Positions 1-5,879 of a DNA stretch of 7,683 nucleotides are shown here, in pieces. The stretch spans positions 1-7,683 of the forward strand of contig JAQGJF010000164.1 in NCBI GenBank assembly GCA_028290765.1, read 5' to 3'. Origin of the DNA: Tardiphaga sp. GTDB taxonomy: Bacteria > Pseudomonadota > Alphaproteobacteria > Rhizobiales > Xanthobacteraceae. The notes under the pieces are model-generated. The model had not been told where the DNA came from. It made no database searches and worked only from the letters and a program-made list of their open reading frames with translations. Made by a program: the position numbers and the translations under genes. The stretch's first letter is position 1. Every line of letters starts with the position of its first letter.

Positions 1-516
1 TTTGTCGAAGGCGTTCTCGCCTTCGCCGCCGACCACGATCACATGCTTCAGCTTCGGCAGGCCGGCCCTCAGCCCTTCCGCCATCGCCTCGTGGTCAAAG
101 CCGCGAAACATTTTTGGCGTGACCAGAACCTTGGCCTCCGCGAAATCGAGCATGTAGCCGAGTTCGCGTTCGCGGAAAATCGGCATTAATGGATTGACGA
201 CTGCACCGATCCGCCCGCATGCGAGCGCGATGACCGCGAATTCCCACCAATTTGGAAGTTGCACTGCAACGACGTCGCCATGTCCGGCGCCCATGTTGCG
301 CAGCGACGCCGCCGCGCGCGCGATGAAGTCACCGAATTCGGAATAGGTGAGGCGCCGGGGCTGGTCGCGGTCGGCACGATCGGCGATGATCGCCAGCTTG
401 TCAGGCGTGGCAGCGATCGTTGCGGTCAGGAATTCGTCGAATGTCTTGTCAAGCCAGAACCCGCCGGCGCGTACCGCCCGCGCATGGGCGACTGGGTCGA
501 ATCCTCGATCCGTCAT
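1..516 (-). CDS. AMP-forming acyl-CoA synthetase (N-terminal 172 residues, partial)
   Basis: An open frame runs from an ATG at 516 off the left edge, giving 172 residues of a family usually about 500-560 long. The product should join a carboxylic acid to CoA through an acyl-adenylate in the cytoplasm. Visible features are GFWLDKTFDEFL (residues 19-30), LTYSEFGDFIARAAASL (56-72), VAVQLPNWWEFAVIALAC (83-100), GRIGAVVNPLMPIFRERELG (101-120) and FAEAKVLVTPKMFRGFD (125-141); this is the normal start of an AMP-binding domain. The phosphate-binding loop and catalytic residues would lie beyond the edge. The MPIFRERELG and FRGFD stretches recall, from memory, cyclohexanecarboxylate-CoA ligase (AliA-like) and related short-chain synthetases, so an alicyclic or aromatic acid is a plausible substrate, but this is not proven. 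The start is supported by a GAGGGAGA ribosome site six bases upstream. The gene is transcribed divergently from the transporter operon. Confidence 0.9.
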   Translation of the reverse strand, partial: MTDRGFDPVAHARAVRAGGFWLDKTFDEFLTATIAATPDKLAIIADRADRDQPRRLTYSEFGDFIARAAASLRNMGAGHGDVVAVQLPNWWEFAVIALACGRIGAVVNPLMPIFRERELGYMLDFAEAKVLVTPKMFRGFDHEAMAEGLRAGLPKLKHVIVVGGEGENAFDK

Positions 517-522
517 CAGACG

Positions 523-530
523 TCTCCCTC
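523..530 (-). promoter_or_regulatory. Ribosome binding site of the acyl-CoA synthetase
   Basis: On the minus strand GAGGGAGA lies six bases before the ATG at 516. It is a strong Shine-Dalgarno match and fixes the start of the ligase gene. Confidence 0.7.
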
Positions 531-584
531 TGGCGCAGCGGCTGCAGGTCCGCTGTCGTTTGATTTAGTGAGCTACTGTACGAT

Positions 585-629
585 CTCGAGTATGACGATA
601 TTAGCCGCCTGGAGTCAATATCCCTCGAG
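585..629. repeat. Nested inverted repeats over the ligase promoter
   Basis: GATATT (597-602) and AATATC (617-622) are perfect inverted arms 14 bases apart. They are flanked by two copies of the self-complementary hexamer CTCGAG at 585-590 and 624-629. The inner arms overlap the predicted -35 box and spacer of the minus-strand promoter, a position suited to an operator. Arms of six bases occur often by chance, so the location is the main argument. Confidence 0.3.
589..618 (-). promoter_or_regulatory. Predicted sigma70-type promoter of the acyl-CoA synthetase
   Basis: Reading the minus strand, TTGACT (613-618, five of six consensus -35 bases) is followed after 18 bases by CATACT (589-594, four of six consensus -10 bases). 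Transcription would begin near 582, leaving an untranslated leader of about 65 bases before the ATG at 516. The -35 box lies inside an inverted repeat (GATATT 597-602 / AATATC 617-622), which could place a regulator on the promoter. The match was made by eye, with no experimental support. Confidence 0.4.
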
Positions 630-841
630 CCTTCTGTGCAGGCCGGAGGGGCGGTGCGTCATGTCGCGGAGGTAGCCGATTGCGGCCAGTTGTGCGCTCT
701 GAACGAGGTGTAACGGCCAATTGCTAAGGCACTGGCAGGTCCGGATGCCCCTGGGGGCCGTTATCGCTCTTCGCGGCGCAGCGAAACCGCGCGCGAATGC
801 CGCATCGTTACGATTGCACTTCATCAAGGTTCGAATTTATG

Positions 842-847
842 TATATA
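842..847 (+). promoter_or_regulatory. Possible -10 box of the transporter operon promoter
   Basis: TATATA (842-847) sits in a short AT-rich island just upstream of a perfect palindrome. A -35 partner is uncertain. TTCATC at 820-825 gives a 16-base spacer with three of six matches, while TTGCAC at 814-819 pairs better with TATGTA at 838-843 (18-base spacer). Either would start transcription inside or beside the palindrome at 848-861, about 100 bases before the ATG at 956. Confidence 0.35.
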
Positions 848-861
848 GTGCGCTAGCGCAC
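848..861. promoter_or_regulatory. Perfect 14-bp palindrome, candidate operator
   Basis: GTGCGCTAGCGCAC is fully self-complementary. It abuts the -10-like TATATA and would cover the predicted transcription start, a classic repressor position. Its core TGCGCTAGCGCA agrees at 9 of 12 positions with the inverted repeat TACGCAAGCGTA at 5810-5821 in the other divergent promoter region. TetR- or GntR-type regulators bind sites of this size. The regulator itself is not in the window. Confidence 0.45.
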
Positions 862-874
862 GGATTAGGCCGCC

Positions 875-930
875 GCAGGAGCCGGTCCTGCAGCCGACGG
901 ATCGCAGCAGTGCACGGCAGCGGTCACTGC
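875..930 (+). other. Leader with two stem-loops upstream of the binding-protein gene
   Basis: The first hairpin is GCAGGA (875-880) / TCCTGC (886-891) with a five-base loop. The second is GCAGTG (907-912) / CACTGC (925-930) with a 12-base loop. Neither is followed by a T-run, so they are not intrinsic terminators; A-rich sequence and the ribosome site follow. They could stabilise the 5' end of the mRNA or be incidental in GC-rich DNA. Confidence 0.25.
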
Positions 931-942
931 ACATAAAAAACA

Positions 943-949
943 AGGGGAG
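943..949 (+). promoter_or_regulatory. Ribosome binding site of the binding-protein gene
   Basis: AGGGGAG lies six bases before the ATG at 956 and follows an A-rich unstructured stretch (ATAAAAAACA). It is a strong site, consistent with high expression of a periplasmic binding protein, and it fixes the start. Confidence 0.7.
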
Positions 950-955
950 ATCGAG

Positions 956-2200
956 ATGACGAAGCTCAAGGAGACCGGGGCGCATGGCGCAGGCAGGTCG
1001 CTTTCGCGCCGACAATTGCTGGTCCAGGGCGCGGCTCTTTCGGCAGGCCTGGCATTGCCCGGCGCGAGGTCGGTGCTGGCGCAAGGCAGCGGCGAACCGT
1101 TCCGGTTCGGCCTCATCAAGGCATTGACCGGCCGCGTCGCGTCGGCCTATGCGCCGCTCTATGTCGGTGCCCGCATTGCTCTCGAGGAGATCAACGCGTC
1201 GGGAGGAATTCTCGGCAGAAAGGTCGAAATCATCGAGGATGACGACGAAGGCACGCCGGCCAAGGAGCCCGCGGTGGTCCGGGCGCTGCAGGAAAAGAAG
1301 ATCGACATTCTGCTTGGCCCGGTAGGGACTTCGCCGACGCTGACTGCGCTCTCCGTTACCACGCCTGCCAAGCTCATTCACACCGGCGGGTCGTTTGCTG
1401 AAGAAGCGGCGGACGGCAAAACCTATCCGTATCATTTTCAGTTCAATTTCAACTCGAGACTGTCGGCGGGCCTGACCGTGGACTACTTCGCTGCGAATTT
1501 CAAAGACAAGAAAATCGGCATCATCCAGGAGAGCTTTGCGTCCTCCGAGGCGATCTCGAAGACGGTCATTGCCGGATTAAAGGAGAAGGGGATCACGCCC
1601 GTCGGCTATGAGATATTCCCGGGCAATACCCCCGATATCAAAAGCTACTTGCGGACCCTGCAGCGCGCCGGCACCGAAGTGCTGATTGTATCAACCGGCA
1701 TCGCCTCGAATTCGGCGCTGATATTCAACGCGCTTCGCGGCATCGACTGGTATCCGCCGATGTATGGATATTCGGGCCTGATGTCCGATGCGCTGCTCGA
1801 CATCCTGCCGCCGGAAGCGCTGGCGCGTGTCAACGTCGCGCATCTCAAGGCATTTTCCTATTCGGCCAGCAAGAGCCCGGCGGAGCGTCAGGTCGCCTAT
1901 GTCAAGAAGATGCTGACTTATCCGGAAGCGAAGGGGCAAGAACCGAATGCAGCGGTGTCGCCGTTCTATGACGCGATGTACGCCTACAAGTGGGCGATCG
2001 AAAACGCCAAGAGCACTGATCCCGACAAGGTCAAGGCCACCATGGAGACGCTCAAGGGTTTCGCGGGCATGGCCGGCACGCTGTCGCTGACGGCGGAGAA
2101 CCATTGTGCCTTGGGGGCGGATTCACTGACCTGGTGCAAGTTGGCTTCGGCGAAAGATCCGCGCGCAATGGGCGCGTTTCGCGAACGCATCGCGGATTAG
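956..2200 (+). CDS. livK: LivK-type periplasmic substrate-binding protein with Tat signal
   Basis: This 414-residue protein matches the Peripla_BP_6 / branched-chain amino acid binding family in length and pattern. It should capture the substrate in the periplasm and deliver it to the LivHM permease. The N-terminus carries a twin-arginine motif, SRRQLL (17-22), then a hydrophobic stretch (23-34) and a likely signal peptidase site after VLA (40-42), so export folded by the Tat route is likely. The mature part begins FRFGLIKALTG (49-59), followed by LYVGARIALEEINASGGILG (68-87), GPVGTSPTLTALSVTTPAKL (121-140) and KIGIIQESFA (186-195). The only two cysteines, Cys384 and Cys394, are near the C-terminus and might form a disulfide. 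The gene heads the operon with the permease-ATPase fusion and livF. Ligand identity cannot be read from sequence; neighbouring CoA-pathway genes favour a carboxylic acid over an amino acid, so the symbol denotes family only. Confidence 0.9.
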   Translation: MTKLKETGAHGAGRSLSRRQLLVQGAALSAGLALPGARSVLAQGSGEPFRFGLIKALTGRVASAYAPLYVGARIALEEINASGGILGRKVEIIEDDDEGTPAKEPAVVRALQEKKIDILLGPVGTSPTLTALSVTTPAKLIHTGGSFAEEAADGKTYPYHFQFNFNSRLSAGLTVDYFAANFKDKKIGIIQESFASSEAISKTVIAGLKEKGITPVGYEIFPGNTPDIKSYLRTLQRAGTEVLIVSTGIASNSALIFNALRGIDWYPPMYGYSGLMSDALLDILPPEALARVNVAHLKAFSYSASKSPAERQVAYVKKMLTYPEAKGQEPNAAVSPFYDAMYAYKWAIENAKSTDPDKVKATMETLKGFAGMAGTLSLTAENHCALGADSLTWCKLASAKDPRAMGAFRERIAD

Positions 2201-2203
2201 TCT

Positions 2204-2256
2204 TGGCCTACAAGCTCCAAGTGCCAGGCCACGCTGAACTCCATCAACCGATGGAG
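2204..2256 (+). other. Intercistronic stem-loops between binding protein and permease-ATPase
   Basis: The 83-base gap after the binding-protein stop contains two inverted repeats: TGGCCT (2204-2209) / AGGCCA (2226-2231) with a 16-base loop, and CTCCAT (2239-2244) / ATGGAG (2251-2256) with a six-base loop. Neither is followed by a T-run. In several ABC importer operons such structures protect the 3' end of the binding-protein message, so it accumulates above the membrane components; that role here is inference. The second stem also hides the in-frame ATG at 2251. Confidence 0.4.
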
Positions 2257-2269
2257 CAAGCGGCGACGC

Positions 2270-2274
2270 AGGAG
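2270..2274 (+). promoter_or_regulatory. Ribosome binding site choosing the permease-ATPase start
   Basis: AGGAG lies nine bases before the ATG at 2284. Longer in-frame starts (TTG 2104, TTG 2203, ATG 2251) lack a comparable site, and the ATG at 2251 falls in a stem-loop. This favours 2284 as the start. Confidence 0.6.
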
Positions 2275-2283
2275 TCCGCCTGG

Positions 2284-4050
2284 ATGACGATGACTCGCGG
2301 TCGCGAGCTCGCCGGCTGGGCGATCTTGCTGGCGGTCGTCCTGTCGCTTCCGATCTGGGTCGGAAGCAATTTCCTGTTGTATCTGGCGACGCAGGCCGGC
2401 GTTTACATGATCGTTGCGTTCGCCCTTAACTTTCTGGCGGGCTATGCGGGGCAGGTCTCGCTTGGTCACGGCGCTTTGGTCGGAATCGGGGCCTATGCCA
2501 CCGCGATCCTGATGATCAACGCCAAGCTGTCGTTTTTTGTTGCCGCTCCATTGGCCATGATCATCAGCAGCGGCGCCGGGGCATTGATGGCGCTGCCGGC
2601 GTTTCGCCTCTCGACATGGTATTTCGCGCTGATCACCCTGACGTTCGCCCAGGTTGTCGGCGAACTGCTGGTGGAGTGGCGGGGGCTGACGCGCGGCTTC
2701 GACGGCATTATCGGGATTCCGCCGCCCGCGATATTCGGCCACAATCTGCCTCTCGGCGGCATCTACGTGCTGGTCGCGCTTGCGGTCATTCTGCAGTTCG
2801 TCTTGATCAAGAACCTGGTGCGGTCCCGGATCGGGCGCGCCATGGTGGCTACGCGCGACAATCCGCATGCCGCGGTGGCGTCCGGTGTGTCGGTCGTCCG
2901 GCTGAAGATGTTCGCGTTCGTCGTCAGCGCCTCGATGGCCGGCCTTGGCGGTGCTTTTTACGCCGTGCAAAAAACCGTGCTGACCACGGAGGACTTTTCG
3001 GCCGATTTTTCGATTTTCTTTCTTCTGATCGTCGTGGTCGGCGGTTCCGGCCGGCTTTGGGGCCCAGTCGCCGGCACGCTGGTATTCTTTCTGGTACCGG
3101 AGCTGTTGGGAGCACTGCAGAGCTGGCGAATTCTCGTCTATGGCATAGCGCTTCTCGCGCTGATGCTGTTCGCGCCGCAGGGCATCGTCGGCCAGATCGA
3201 GAACGCGTGGCGACGGCGTCGACCGTCCTCGTGCCCCGGCGATCAGGGCAAGGTGCAGGCGTTCCAGGTGGAAGGAACCGAACTTGCCGTCGAAGGCGTC
3301 ACCAAGCGGTTTGGCGGTGTGCTGGCCTTGAGCGATGCAAATTTCAGGGCTTCCGGAGGCCTTGTCCATGCCATAGTGGGTCCGAACGGCTCAGGGAAGA
3401 CCACGCTGCTCAATCTCATTTCCGGTTATTACGAAGCTGACAGCGGCGAAATCAGGCTGGGCAGTACCAATCTGCGCGGTATCACGCCGTATCGGATTGC
3501 CAGACTTGGCATCGGGCGAACCTTTCAGACGCCGAAACTCCTCAATCATGAGACGGTGCTCGACAACGTCCTGCTGGGAACGTTCGCCAGGGAAGAGGCA
3601 ACGACCCTCGAAGTGGCGCTCCGCCTGCCGCGTGCCCGGGCCGAGGCGCGGATGTTGCGCGACGAGGCGCTGTACTATCTGAACTTCGTCGGGCTGAACG
3701 AAAAGGCAATGACTCTGGCGGGAGAGGTCCCCCATGGCCAGCAGCGGCTTCTCGAAATCGCCCGTGTGCTTGCCGCCCGCCCCAAAGTCATGCTGCTCGA
3801 CGAGCCGGCCGCTGGGCTATCGCTCTCCGAGCTCGATCGGCTGGGTCAGCTCATTCGCGACATCGCCGCGCATGGCACCACGGTGGTGATCGTCGAGCAT
3901 CATTTGGAATTGGTCGCGGGCATTTGCAAATCGGTGACGGTGCTGGATCGCGGCCGGGTTCTGACCGCGGGGTCTCCGGCTGAAGCGTTCTCCAATCCCG
4001 AAGTCGTAGCCGCCTATGTCGGGCGAACAGCAATCGAGCATCGCGCGTGA
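2284..4050 (+). CDS. livMG: Fused LivM permease and LivG ATPase of a branched-chain-type ABC importer
   Basis: From the ATG at 2284 this is a 588-residue protein with two domains. Residues about 10-305 are a LivM-type inner-membrane permease (BPD_transp_2) with many hydrophobic helices, the conserved stretch AGYAGQVSLGHGALVGIGAY (52-71), the cytoplasmic coupling region MVATRDNPHAAVASGV (187-202) and VVVGGSGRLWGPVAGTLVFF (250-269). A basic, polar linker (about 308-328, starting WRRRRPSSCPGD) leads to a LivG-type ATPase: Walker A GPNGSGKT (366-373), Q-loop Gln415 in GRTFQTP, signature VPHGQQR (482-488) instead of LSGGQ, Walker B VMLLDEP (502-508) and H-loop His539 in VIVEHH. Separate proteins in E. 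coli, these are sometimes fused in Rhizobiales, and the frame is unbroken, so I read it as a real fusion. Its stop overlaps the livF start by four bases, implying translational coupling. The start codon is less certain than the rest. Confidence 0.92.
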   Translation: MTMTRGRELAGWAILLAVVLSLPIWVGSNFLLYLATQAGVYMIVAFALNFLAGYAGQVSLGHGALVGIGAYATAILMINAKLSFFVAAPLAMIISSGAGALMALPAFRLSTWYFALITLTFAQVVGELLVEWRGLTRGFDGIIGIPPPAIFGHNLPLGGIYVLVALAVILQFVLIKNLVRSRIGRAMVATRDNPHAAVASGVSVVRLKMFAFVVSASMAGLGGAFYAVQKTVLTTEDFSADFSIFFLLIVVVGGSGRLWGPVAGTLVFFLVPELLGALQSWRILVYGIALLALMLFAPQGIVGQIENAWRRRRPSSCPGDQGKVQAFQVEGTELAVEGVTKRFGGVLALSDANFRASGGLVHAIVGPNGSGKTTLLNLISGYYEADSGEIRLGSTNLRGITPYRIARLGIGRTFQTPKLLNHETVLDNVLLGTFAREEATTLEVALRLPRARAEARMLRDEALYYLNFVGLNEKAMTLAGEVPHGQQRLLEIARVLAARPKVMLLDEPAAGLSLSELDRLGQLIRDIAAHGTTVVIVEHHLELVAGICKSVTVLDRGRVLTAGSPAEAFSNPEVVAAYVGRTAIEHRA

Positions 4051-4787
4051 GTGCTCTTCTCGCCATCAACGATCTTGATGTGGGCTACGGCCACGTCGGC
4101 GTGCTGAGCAAGGTCAGCATCGACGTGGAGGAAGGCGGCATCGTTGTCCTGCTGGGCAGTAATGGCGCTGGCAAGACCACGTTGCTCAAGGCCATTTCCG
4201 GTCTGCTGAGACCTAGCGCCGGTTCCATTCGCTTCGAGGGAAACGAGATCGGCGGCGTCAGTCCCGGCAAGATCGTCAGGGCCGGTTTGCTGCACGCGGC
4301 GGAAGGGCGCGCGCTGTTTCGTACGCAAAGTGTTGCGGCCAATCTGGAACTCGGCCTCTACGGAGCGCGGCTGAGCAAGGCGGAGGAGCGTTTGAGGTAT
4401 GAGCGGGTGCTTGCGCTGTTTCCGTTCCTGGGCGAGCGGCTTTCGTCGCTGGCCGGGGCGCTCTCCGGCGGGCAGCAACAGATGCTGGCGATCGCGCAAG
4501 CCCTGATGCAGCAGCCCAAATTGCTGATGCTGGACGAGCCATCCCTTGGCCTTGCGCCGATCATTGTCGATCAGGTTCTGGACGTGGTGAAAGCGCTGCG
4601 CCGGGAAGGCACCACCATCCAGCTTGTCGAGCAGATGGTAGAAAGGGCGCTGGAAATCGCCGACTACGCTTTCATCCTGCAGAACGGGCGTGTGATTGGC
4701 GAGGGCGACCCGATTTCGCTGGCCTCGGGAGATGTCATTCAGCGCGCCTATCTCGGAGGCGCATCGTCGCAAGGTATCCGCGTCTGA
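4047..4787 (+). CDS. livF: LivF-type ATP-binding protein of a branched-chain-type ABC importer
   Basis: This 246-residue ATPase, near the usual LivF length of 235-250, pairs with the LivG domain of the fusion to power import at the cytoplasmic membrane face. It shows Walker A GSNGAGKT (37-44), signature LSGGQ (139-143), Walker B LLMLDEP (159-165) and the LivF-typical SLGLAP (166-171). The H-loop position carries Gln196 (LVEQM) instead of histidine, which is usual for LivF. The region normally reading PEGR is AEGR (85-88), and FRTQSVAANL (91-100) is more divergent than the usual FPRLTVEENL, so this is a drifted family member. It starts at a GTG within GTGA, overlapping the previous stop by four bases, and probably depends on translational coupling since no strong ribosome site is evident. 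It ends the plus-strand operon; no clear terminator follows in the 28 bases before the convergent permease gene. Confidence 0.92.
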   Translation: MSALLAINDLDVGYGHVGVLSKVSIDVEEGGIVVLLGSNGAGKTTLLKAISGLLRPSAGSIRFEGNEIGGVSPGKIVRAGLLHAAEGRALFRTQSVAANLELGLYGARLSKAEERLRYERVLALFPFLGERLSSLAGALSGGQQQMLAIAQALMQQPKLLMLDEPSLGLAPIIVDQVLDVVKALRREGTTIQLVEQMVERALEIADYAFILQNGRVIGEGDPISLASGDVIQRAYLGGASSQGIRV

Positions 4788-4815
4788 ACCTTGTGCGTGA
4801 TATGCCTTCCGGCGG

Positions 4816-5694
4816 TTACACGGTCCGCGCGGACATCACGCCAAACAGCCCCTGCGGGCGGATCAGCAGGATGGCCAGCACGACCGCAAAAATCGTCGTC
4901 TGCTGATAGCCGGCGGAAAAGAACTCCGAGCCGAACGCCTCGGTGACGCCGATGATGATCCCGGCAATCAAGGCCCCCTTGTTGTTGCCCAGCCCGCCAA
5001 GCGCGGCGGCGGCGAACCCCTTCACCAGAAATGCGACGCCAAGCGCTGGTGACGTTGGAATCAACGGGGCGGCGAGATAGCCTGTCGCGGCAGCCAGGCT
5101 GCCGCCGATCGCGAACGACCAGCGGCTGAGAAATGTCGGATCGATGCCGCGTAACAGCGACGCGTCGCGGTTCTCGGCGACGGCCAGAATGGCTTTTCCC
5201 GTTCGGGTCCGATAGAGCGATTCCACGGCGAGAACAATGGCGGTCGTGATCACGACCAGTGCGATCTGATAGGTCGAAACCTGCACGCCGTGGAAGGTTA
5301 TCGGGTCGGTGCTGAGCGGCCAGGGAGCTGCCGCGAAAATCGGATCGGCGCCCCAGTATTTTCCGACCAGGTTGGTAACGATCATCGAGAAGGCCAGCGT
5401 CGTGATGACCCAGGCGACGCCGTCCGACGAGCGGCGCAGGATCGGCGAGACGGCGACGATTTCCTCGAACAAGGCTGCCAGGCCGACGAGCGCCATTGCG
5501 GCAAAAAGCGCCAGCGGCCAGACAATTCCGCCACCATTGAGCAGGGTGGCGGTGATCAATGCGCCGAGCATGACCAGGTCGCCCTGCGCGAAATTGAAGA
5601 CGTTGGTCGGGCGGTAGAGGATGTTGTAGCTGACCGCGACGAGCGCGTAGAGACAGCCCAACGGCACCCCTGAAACCAGCATGTCCGCGATCAT
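4816..5694 (-). CDS. livH: LivH-type permease of a branched-chain-type ABC importer
   Basis: This 292-residue integral membrane protein forms the second half of the permease with the LivM domain encoded on the other strand. Diagnostic stretches are PLGCLYALVAVSYNILYRPT (11-30), NVFNFAQGDLVMLGAL (31-46), the coupling segment AVAENRDASLLRGID (171-185), GFAAAALGGLGNNKGALIAG (226-245) and the end RPQGLFG (279-285). Length and helix pattern suit LivH (about 290-305). An upstream in-frame ATG at 5775 would add 27 polar, arginine-rich residues, but it lacks a ribosome site; the ATG at 5694 has GGGAGG four bases ahead and begins with a hydrophobic helix as family members do, so I chose 5694. Unusually, it is on the strand opposite its partners, convergent with livF, and so needs its own promoter. 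With it, the locus has all five components of a HAAT importer. Confidence 0.92.
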   Translation of the reverse strand: MIADMLVSGVPLGCLYALVAVSYNILYRPTNVFNFAQGDLVMLGALITATLLNGGGIVWPLALFAAMALVGLAALFEEIVAVSPILRRSSDGVAWVITTLAFSMIVTNLVGKYWGADPIFAAAPWPLSTDPITFHGVQVSTYQIALVVITTAIVLAVESLYRTRTGKAILAVAENRDASLLRGIDPTFLSRWSFAIGGSLAAATGYLAAPLIPTSPALGVAFLVKGFAAAALGGLGNNKGALIAGIIIGVTEAFGSEFFSAGYQQTTIFAVVLAILLIRPQGLFGVMSARTV

Positions 5695-5698
5695 CTTG

Positions 5699-5704
5699 CC
5701 TCCC
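5699..5704 (-). promoter_or_regulatory. Ribosome binding site choosing the LivH start
   Basis: On the minus strand GGGAGG lies four bases before the ATG at 5694. The alternative ATG at 5775 has only T-rich sequence (TCTTTTTGC) upstream and no Shine-Dalgarno match. This supports the 292-residue form of LivH. Confidence 0.6.
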
Positions 5705-5787
5705 AGGTCAGCGCTCAGCGCCGTGTCCTGCTGGCGGCGGCAGCGCTCGCCGCGGCTGGTTTGGTCCAGGCTCATCCGGCAGCAAAA

Positions 5788-5816
5788 AGACTAATGCCCT
5801 TGCAACCCGTACGCAA
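5788..5816 (-). promoter_or_regulatory. Possible promoter of livH
   Basis: On the minus strand TTGCGT (5811-5816) and TAGTCT (5788-5793) are separated by 17 bases, with weak matches to both consensus boxes. Transcription would begin near 5781, leaving a leader of about 85 bases to the ATG at 5694. The -35 element lies within the inverted repeat at 5810-5821, shared with the opposing promoter. Confidence 0.25.
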
Positions 5817-5828
5817 GCGTATTAATTT
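5800..5828 (+). promoter_or_regulatory. Predicted promoter of the zinc-binding dehydrogenase
   Basis: TTGCAA (5800-5805, four of six -35 bases) and TAATTT (5823-5828, three of six -10 bases) are 17 bases apart. Transcription would begin about 45 bases before the ATG at 5880. The inverted repeat at 5810-5821 lies in the spacer, so a bound protein would block RNA polymerase. Confidence 0.35.
5810..5821. promoter_or_regulatory. Inverted repeat, candidate operator in second divergent region
   Basis: TACGC-AA-GCGTA has perfect five-base arms. It lies between the boxes of the plus-strand promoter and over the -35 of the minus-strand one, so a single bound regulator could govern both livH and the dehydrogenase. 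It matches the palindrome at 849-860 at 9 of 12 positions, and the outer differences are symmetric (G..C exchanged for A..T), as for two variants of one site. Confidence 0.4.
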
Positions 5829-5871
5829 TGCCGTCACTGGTGCCGATGCTCTCGACTGCAATGTTGAACAC

Positions 5872-5877
5872 GAGGTG
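5872..5877 (+). promoter_or_regulatory. Ribosome binding site of the zinc-binding dehydrogenase
   Basis: GAGGTG ends two bases before the ATG at 5880; its GAGG core is four bases away, a little short but usable. No better start is nearby in frame. Confidence 0.5.
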
Positions 5878-5879
5878 CG

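Larger units (their letters stand above)
517..955. other. Divergent intergenic region between ligase and transporter operon
   Basis: These 439 bases separate two divergently transcribed genes. I see no convincing coding sequence: short open frames here have no recognisable family, and those without a ribosome site look like GC-rich chance frames. The left part (585-629) holds the ligase promoter. The middle (about 640-810) contains short GC-rich hairpins such as GCCCC/GGGGC at 747-758 and TTCGCG/CGCGAA at 770-797, none followed by a T-run, so I do not call a terminator. The right part (about 814-955) holds the transporter promoter, a palindrome and a structured leader. Confidence 0.6.

Noticed and set aside
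747..758. GCCCC/GGGGC hairpin as a transcription terminator
   Set aside because: No T-run follows on either strand, the loop is only two bases, and no gene ends nearby.
615..827. A 70-residue minus-strand frame in the large intergenic region
   Set aside because: No clear ribosome site, no known family and basic composition; probably chance, although a small peptide cannot be excluded by eye.
824..1435. A 203-residue minus-strand frame covering the transporter promoter and the start of the binding-protein gene
   Set aside because: Low-complexity arginine-rich product without recognisable motifs, antisense to a signal peptide and binding-protein domain.
2197..3369. A 390-residue open frame on the minus strand opposite the permease-ATPase gene
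   Set aside because: It is very rich in Arg, Gln, Asp and His, has no recognisable domain and lies antisense to an unmistakable LivM-LivG frame; long antisense frames are common in GC-rich codon-biased genes.
4014..4772. A 252-residue minus-strand frame opposite livF
   Set aside because: Mirror of the livF coding frame with no family resemblance; livF has all ATPase motifs and must be the real gene.
4788..4815. Bidirectional terminator between the convergent livF and livH genes
   Set aside because: The 28 bases contain no stem-loop with flanking T and A runs; termination may lie inside the opposing genes or be Rho-dependent.
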